Shown: one piece after another, positions 58,691 to 64,000 of the stretch
Layout of the letters: the number at the start of each line of letters is the position of its first letter
How positions within the stretch are numbered: position 1 is the stretch's first letter
Assembly (NCBI GenBank): GCA_025200525.1
Contig: CM045767.1
Coordinates: 121,508,346 to 121,572,345 of the forward strand
From: Camellia lanceoleosa
Taxonomy: Eukaryota; Streptophyta; Magnoliopsida; Ericales; Theaceae
Length of the DNA stretch: 64,000 bases
Direction of reading: 5' to 3'
The notes under the pieces: generated by a model
What the model was told of the DNA's origin: nothing
The model's input: only the letters and a program-made list of their open reading frames with translations
The model's database searches: none
Position numbers and translations under genes: made by a program

Positions 58691-59529
58691 AACTGTGCCC
58701 CTAGTTCATCATTTTGACCATTTTTTTGTTTTGGCTTCCTACTAAAACAATTTTGACCAACATGAGAGTTAGATTAACACGATTGTTTGATTTTCTGATT
58801 TAAAATCATGCAAGTCGGGTTAGGAGCACTGAAAATTTTCCTTTTTTGGGTCCAAGAAATAGTCTAGTTTTGGAAAATGGAATAATTTTCAAGAAAATTA
58901 GTCAACCTCAGTAAAAATTCTCAAAAACTATTTTTGTAAATAGCCACTGCTTGACCAACACGGAATTTACCCTTGAGATGCACAACCTCAGATCCAAAAC
59001 AATGGAAAATTGCCCCTTATCTAAATGACATCGCACGGCAACGGAAAGTTGCCCATTGTCTGAAAGGCACCACAGCGCACTGTAATCAGTCCTCAAAGTG
59101 ACGATCACAACCGAACTCTCGGATACAGAGAAGACAAAGATGATCAGAACCATTACATGGACACAATTGATTTGGAAGTGTTTATGGCTGGACTTTAGAA
59201 TGAAGTTGCCTACGTATCCCAAAGATGGGAATCAAGCCTGACGTAGTTGCGGGCTAAGGTACACTCGGGTATTAACCTCTCCTTTTACGCTCTAACTTTT
59301 GCCAAGGCCGCCCTTCCGGGTTCTCAACCTTGTGAGCTATGTTCTCTTTTTCTTTTTAATTCTTTTCATTTCTTCTTTTCTTTTTTCATTTCTTTTTATT
59401 TCAACTTTGTTATATTCTTTTAATTTTCTTGCTCTTTTCATTTTCTTTCTTTTTTTTTTTTCCTTCTTTCTTCATTTGCTCTAACTTTTGCCTGGGTTGC
59501 CCTTCCGAGTTTTCGGCCCAACGAGCCTC
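58691..59529 (-). other. Outer element 3' UTR, copy B
   Basis: Parallel to 55,273-55,996: GACTCAACTGTGCCCCTAGTT, GAGCACTGAAAATTTTCC, GCCTACGTATCCCAAAGATG and GCCAAGGCCGCCCTTCCGG. The T-rich low-complexity tract at 59,340-59,470 is an expansion relative to copy A. No gene. Confidence 0.65.
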
Positions 59530-59760
59530 TCAAGGGTAAAAGTGTAGCTTGGTCTATGTTGAATGGTTTGAGATCTCGAGGCCATCTGAATCTAGTAGAA
59601 TGGCTGCTGTTCGCTAATGATGTAGAAGTCCATCCAATGGAGGCTGAATTGCCCCCAATGTTATGGATAGGAGCTCGATTGTCCTTCAACAATACTTCCT
59701 TCTTTCCTCCTTTCTGGGATTTGGCATTTTGCCCATCTTCGTTAGCTTGAAAAATGTCCC
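59530..59760 (-). pseudogene. Outer integrase C-terminal fragment, copy B
   Basis: From about 59,690: LLKDNRAPIHN, then a frameshifted match to KFRPNW...SIWSGG, ending FYP before a TGA at 59,532-59,530. It corresponds to the last 60 residues of integrase. Together with 55,997-56,310 it shows that two pol ends exist in the outer region. Confidence 0.7.
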
Positions 59761-59917
59761 AATTTTTGACTTTTCGAGCACATTTGACATTTTTGCCCCT
59801 AGTTCAAGGGCTACTTCTGATGGAGCTTTGCAAGCTTTCTTTGATCATATATGATCTTCTTGATCTGACTTTCTTGCCACTAGTTCATGGGATGCTTCCA
59901 ATCTGGCCATACAAGCC

Positions 59918-60130
59918 TCACATTGTGGTTGACCGTTGAACATTCTGAATTTCTGAATCCAAGTTCAAGGTTTGAAAGCAAAGGGGTTGAGTCTTGAGGC
60001 TGAGAGCGATCCTAGGCTGCACAATCTCAAGAGCGATTTCACACAGGTCTTCACAGAACCACGCAAAACATTTTTTGAAATCTTTTAAGAAAGCGACAAA
60101 TTGCTCGCGCTGAAGACAGTGTAGAACCAA
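59918..60130 (-). pseudogene. Outer reverse-transcriptase entry fragment
   Basis: The minus strand reads HCLQREQFVAFLKDFKKCFA, then WFCEDLCEIALEIVQPRIAL. This aligns with LEEREQLVALLIEFKDVFAW and EIVQHRIPLDP before the inner RT. Directly downstream, integrase-end sequence appears (59,760), so about 3 kb of RT, RNase H and integrase is deleted. Confidence 0.75.
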
Positions 60131-60839
60131 TCTAGATCAAGCTAGGATCCTTCTCAGTAATCACATTAACAAACATTATCTCATTCATTAAGGGCTTAGC
60201 ATGCCTCTCTTTCTCTCAGTTTGATCAAATTTTTACAAATCCCGAGGAATTCCTTTCTCTTTATTTTCAATCATAGTGTTCAAAAAGTTTTGAAAAACTT
60301 AGGTCAATGCAATGATTTAAAGGCACAAAAAAAACACAGTTTTTTAGTCTAATACTGCCATCTTATTCAGAACTTCTGGCACAACTGGCACAAGGCAGAA
60401 GCAAACACTAGAGTGTGAAAATCACTACTGTTTCATTCAAATCTGTTGGCATAACTGGCTCCGTGGCAAAAACAGACTCAAAAGAAAGCAAAAAGACAAA
60501 CACAAAACAAAATAGTGATGTCCGAGGTAACACCCCTAGAATCACCTGACTCCAACGCAACAGGACTGACTCGATATAACAAGACAGACCTGACTGACTC
60601 AGTACAAAAAGACTGACTCTATACAACACAACAAGACTGACACAATACCCAAGTCAAAGTACAAAAACCAGCATTCGCAAATGCTTAAAATAGTGCGTGC
60701 CATACGCTACATCCGGAGTAAGCTGGGTGCCATCTACAGGTGGTTCATCCCCCCGATTACATCACATTATCCCCTAAGTTCGCTGATCCAGTGATGATAG
60801 ACTTTGCTGAGCTTGGTGTGATGATGACCTCGTTGTCAA
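60131..60839 (-). other. Outer element DNA between gag and RT remnants
   Basis: It should hold protease by position, but no DTG motif is seen. 60,540-60,650 has repeated GACTGACTC words. No gene is supported. Confidence 0.4.
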
Positions 60840-62063
60840 TCAAATCTTGTACTTCATGACAAAGGCGAAAGCAATTATCAGTGCTGTGATCGGTTTATTA
60901 ATGGTAGGCACAGTACTGGGTAGCATCATGACTGGGTGGAAGACGACCACGGAGAGTTTGAGGCTCGAGGCGTTTGAGATGGCCTTTTTCAACAAGGATT
61001 TGAAGAGCCTTAGACAAAGACATATAGAGGGCATGGAAGACCTTGCGACCTCGGGGTTGATACTTGAGGTTTGTGGATTTTTACTGGATGCACTAACAAA
61101 GGGGTTGGCAGGTGCTGGCTTGGTTTGTTGATCTCTCCTGAGTGCAGGATTAGAGCTAAAAGGATCGTTTCTGGTACGACGGCCATTCTCCTGGTTTTCT
61201 CCTTGATTCGAACTGCTCTCGTTCTGAGTGACGAAAGTGTCATCCACAGTTTTTGTAACAACTGCGAGCACTTGCTGTTTGTTCAGTCCTTCAGCTTTTA
61301 AAACCTCAACAGCCCACAGAAGGTGTTCATAAGGATCGATGTCTGCCCCATACCTTGTTCTTTTTACTCGCCTTAGCTTGGTCAAAGGATTGGGTTGCTA
61401 TATCAGAGTGGAGCCCTGTTGTTGTCGACATGTCATTGCCTAAACTTGAGATGACCTCAGGTTGGCCAATTTCAATTACAATTTGCCCCAAAAGCGGGGA
61501 ATCTTCTGGCGTGAAATTTCTAGCATGCGATGGGGTCAATGACAGAGCCAATATTCCAAAGGCTAGATCTGCCACAATTCTCTGAAGATCTTCAATCATT
61601 CTCATCAACTCAAAAGTAACGGGCTTATGGATTTGAGATAATTGGGGTTTCGTGACTGGATGTGTGGTAGGTGCCCCAGATGGGTGTTGTATTTCAGCAT
61701 CGGTGTCACCCTATATGGTGATTCCTTGGTTTAATGCTGCTACCGCGGCCACAACCTCTTCCGAACCCTGCGCCATCACGGTCTGATAAGTTTGAACAAA
61801 GGTGATGTGACTGGTGACTGTCGGATCAGATGAACCGTTGAGCCCTGACTGGCTTTCCTTTGCCTTGCCTTAGCGAAGGAACACTGGTTGCCCTGAACTG
61901 AATCTCTAACTTGACAAAGTCTATCAACACAAGTTCGGTGTACTCGGGGGATATTGGAGCCTTCTGAAGCTACAGTTCCAAGACCACCTAGCAAAAGAGA
62001 AAACAGGCAGCATCTCAGCCTAATTTCACCAGAACAAATATGAGCATAGCTGAATGACTGCAC
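60840..62063 (-). pseudogene. Outer gag remnant
   Basis: From 62,063 leftward: LGTVASEGSNIPRV and RTCVDRLCQVRDSVQGNQ match the inner GTIVSERSDIPQVLWTRVGRLC. Then 61,608 onward (MIEDLQRIVADLAFGI) matches the inner LLGLQRSMD part only loosely. Then a basic, Asn/Pro-rich stretch (GENQENGRRTRNDPFSSNPA). At 60,9xx-60,840, in shifted frames, come THLY.CLRLFKSL-like residues and the knuckle DHSTDNCFRLCHEVQDLID. Several frameshifts and stops. Confidence 0.65.
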
Positions 62064-62617
62064 TCTTTACTGAATTCTGCCCCAAATTCTGCCTGTAAAC
62101 TGATACCCTCAGGTAAAACTGATTCCTCCAAAAACTGATGCCCGTAGGCCTGGTATCCAGACGTGCAACCGATACATGCATTCCTGTAGAGGCACACTCT
62201 AAAAGCACATAGCAAGCAAGTGAGAGCCAAAACACCCCTATGGAGGGGTAGGGTTTTCCTGTCCTATTTTGTCAGGAGCTAGGGTTTCATTACGTATGCA
62301 GCGGTTTCAAACAACCTACAATCGGGTAAGAAACCTGTCCTAGTTTGGAATAGTCACTATGGATTCCGATATGCACTAGGTCGAATGGTCAAAAAGGGTG
62401 TCCCGGTAACAACCAGGGTTTGTGTTCCCATCGTAGCAGAGCCCGTAACCGGTCAACCATATGGCATGCTTTTCCAAGCAAGCCTCCGACAAACCGTTCA
62501 GGAATAGCAAACGGCAAACACAGTGTCCTAGGTGCACCAATGCAAATGCAATGCAAAGAAAGACAAAAGTGTAAACAAAACAAGATATCATGAGTTTGAG
62601 TCAAGTTCTTTAAATCT
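62064..62617 (-). other. Outer element leader
   Basis: Untranslated leader by position between primer site and gag. On the minus strand it carries CTTTTGCTAGGTGG near 61,985 at the gag entry. No gene. Confidence 0.45.
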
Positions 62618-62633
62618 CCAGCAAAGTTGCCAG
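62618..62633 (-). other. Primer-binding site of the outer element
   Basis: On the minus strand TGGCAACTTTGCTGGA starts five bases after the LTR border at 62,638, the same spacing as in the inner element (TGGCGACTCTGTTGGGGA). It is diverged from it at four positions, two of them C-to-A or C-to-T changes. Confidence 0.65.
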
Positions 62634-62637
62634 AAAC

Positions 62638-64000
62638 TGTAGACTGCCTAAGAACTCCCGGCTCCGCGCGTGAGGGCACGAATCGTTTGTTCTTAGCTAC
62701 TACAGTTCGGACTCGTGTTACGGTTCTGAATCTAATCTCACAAAGTGCAATGTGAGACCGATAAATCACCAAAGAGTCTAAATCCGACAAATCATTTTGG
62801 AAAATCGATTTTAATAAAGAAGTGCCAAACATGGACTACTTTGCCAGATACAGAGTCGTCACTTAAATGTTTTATTTTGGGAAATTTAGGAAACCCTGAC
62901 TCGTGCCTAAGGCCACGTGTCTGTCATCACCAAAGTTGCCTCGGCTCGGGAACTTGGGTACGAGAGGGAAGGTCATGCAATGAGCACCCCCGCTCGCCTA
63001 ATCAAAAGATCGGCCTTTACTAACATGATATGTTGTTTTTGAAAACATATGTGTTCTTATTCCGGTTATTAACCTAGAATTACTATGTGATGCGCACAGT
63101 ATACAAGTATAGACTAGATCGCCTGAGTTGGAACAAAACATTTCATGTTCGTTTGTTTGAAAACGGTTTAGAGGTGCTACTCGCAAGTAGGCTAAGTCGG
63201 GGATTTTGCCACCCTCAAGTGGGCTTAGAAAACATGATTTTGCCACTCTCAAGTGGGCTTAAAACACACATTTTGATGAATTTGTCCCAATTCAAGCAAT
63301 CCAACCTTCATCCACAGGCATTCAAGCAGTTTCACTTAAGCAATTAGTCTCATGGTAAGCATGCTAACATGGCAACATACATATCTTATGCAGTATGCTA
63401 AAGCGTAAACACTCATAGTGTACTCCGAACCAAAACAGAGAACTAGTTAGATATCATGCATGATCCTAATTCATGTTAAGATGGCTAATGCAACACATGC
63501 AAAAATGCAACTAAAATAAGCTCGACTATTCTAGAATGTCATGTGAATGCAACTTGATAACATGCTGTTGAACACGTATGCAAATAAATGTATTGAAATA
63601 CAATGCAGTTAGTACGATGCGCCGAACCCGGTGCATGCAATACAGATGAATGGGTGCACGCATGCATAGCATAAGGATACTAATCAAAATATGCCCTAAA
63701 ACTAACCATCGTAAGCGGTTAAGTAAAAGGGAGAAAGAAATGGGGTTGGAAGACATGCATCACACACACTCACGCTTATTACAAAATTTGCCCTCTCGAC
63801 GGAGGGTCCGAATAATGAGCTAACTAGCTAATCTAAGCTAATTAAACTAATTATTACATCACAAAACTAATTAACTAATCCTAGCTAACTAGTTATTACA
63901 AAACAAGCTAATTAACTAACAAGTTAACTAACTAGTTAATTAAATACAAATAAGCAACTAAATGCTTTAACTAATTAAGTACAGAACCAAAGCATAATCT
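62638..64000 (-). repeat. Outer element 5' LTR, partial (continues beyond the window)
   Basis: The border is TGTAGACTGCC on the plus strand, which is the LTR 3' end on the minus strand. Matches to the other outer LTR run in order through GGAACTTGGGTACGAGAGGG (62,950), TATGTGATGCGCACA (63,084) and AAAGGGAGAAAGAAATGGGG (63,726) to the end of the window. CTCAAGTGGGCTTA is repeated at 63,215-63,260. Divergence from the other LTR is large, so the element is old. Confidence 0.8.

Larger units (their letters stand above)
22765..64000 (-). mobile_element. Outer Ty3/gypsy (Tat-like) element, minus strand, decayed, 5' end beyond window
   Basis: A single old element is inferred from matched parts in minus orientation. 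These are a 5' LTR border and primer site at 62,617-62,638, gag remnants at 60,840-62,063, an RT fragment at 59,918-60,130 and integrase ends at 59,530 and 55,997. They continue with two antisense cargo genes at 49,687-55,272, an 80-bp array at 46,601-47,690, a polypurine tract at 46,116-46,130, and a 3' LTR from 46,115 leftward. That LTR is interrupted by the 20-kb element at 23,732-43,811 and resumes at 23,731. The two LTRs are clearly homologous but diverged. The left terminus near 22,765 is approximate. A chimera of two related elements cannot be excluded, because the pol end is duplicated. Confidence 0.7.

Overview
The window is nuclear DNA from a flowering plant, most likely a eudicot. 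It is AT-rich, full of short nested transposons, poly(A/T) tracts and microsatellites, and only one gene looks like an intact host gene: an intronless A1-family aspartic protease close to Arabidopsis PCS1, on the minus strand at 1552-2856. No rRNA, tRNA, CRISPR or prokaryotic feature was seen. I cannot name the species.

Region 1 (about 1-22,760) holds the protease gene and then a graveyard of small elements. These include three copies of one foldback family (about 4775-5515, 6117-6440, 7545-7930), two Mutator-like short elements with 9-bp target duplications (one of them inside a foldback copy), and a 1.2-kb mosaic of re-used short words in both orientations (8590-9780). They also include a decayed LINE with zf-RVT and RNase H remnants (10,690-11,475, minus), a second foldback family (13,745-14,340), an LTR-like fragment with GTCGACC clusters (17,780-18,420) and a six-unit tandem repeat of about 123 bp (18,924-19,640).

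Region 2 (about 22,765 to beyond 64,000) is a three-level nest of LTR retrotransposons. The outer element is an old Ty3/gypsy (Tat-like) element on the minus strand. Its 5' LTR starts at 62,638 and runs off the window, and its 3' LTR ends at 46,115. A 20,080-bp Tat-like element on the plus strand (23,732-43,811, 5-bp duplication ACTAC) is inserted in that 3' LTR. It carries LTRs of 2.85-2.88 kb, gag, protease, RT, two RNase H domains and integrase, all broken by stops. Its gag is in turn interrupted by a 2,367-bp solo LTR of a third family (27,557-29,923, duplication CTCAG).

The outer element is the most interesting part. Between its pol remnant and its 3' LTR it carries two cargo genes in antisense orientation. 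One encodes a plant mobile domain (PMD) protein (49,687-53,442) and was itself hit by a 1,220-bp hAT element. The other is a DUF7745-like gene (54,066-55,272). A cluster of the GC-rich words GGCCGGCTCC / GGCTCCAAATRG lies just upstream of the LTR promoter and upstream of both antisense genes, which suggests shared regulation. The pol end and part of the DUF7745-like gene are present twice (55,997-56,310 and 59,530-59,760; 54,655-55,215 and 58,126-58,690), so the element is rearranged or chimeric. Both the inner and outer elements carry homologous tandem arrays in their 3' untranslated regions, with monomers of exactly 81 bp and 80 bp.

Nothing in the nest looks able to move on its own. Many in-frame stops in the retroelement genes are TAG where CAG is expected, as predicted from deamination of methylated CHG sites. 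Boundaries backed by target duplications are firm; those of other old repeats are approximate.
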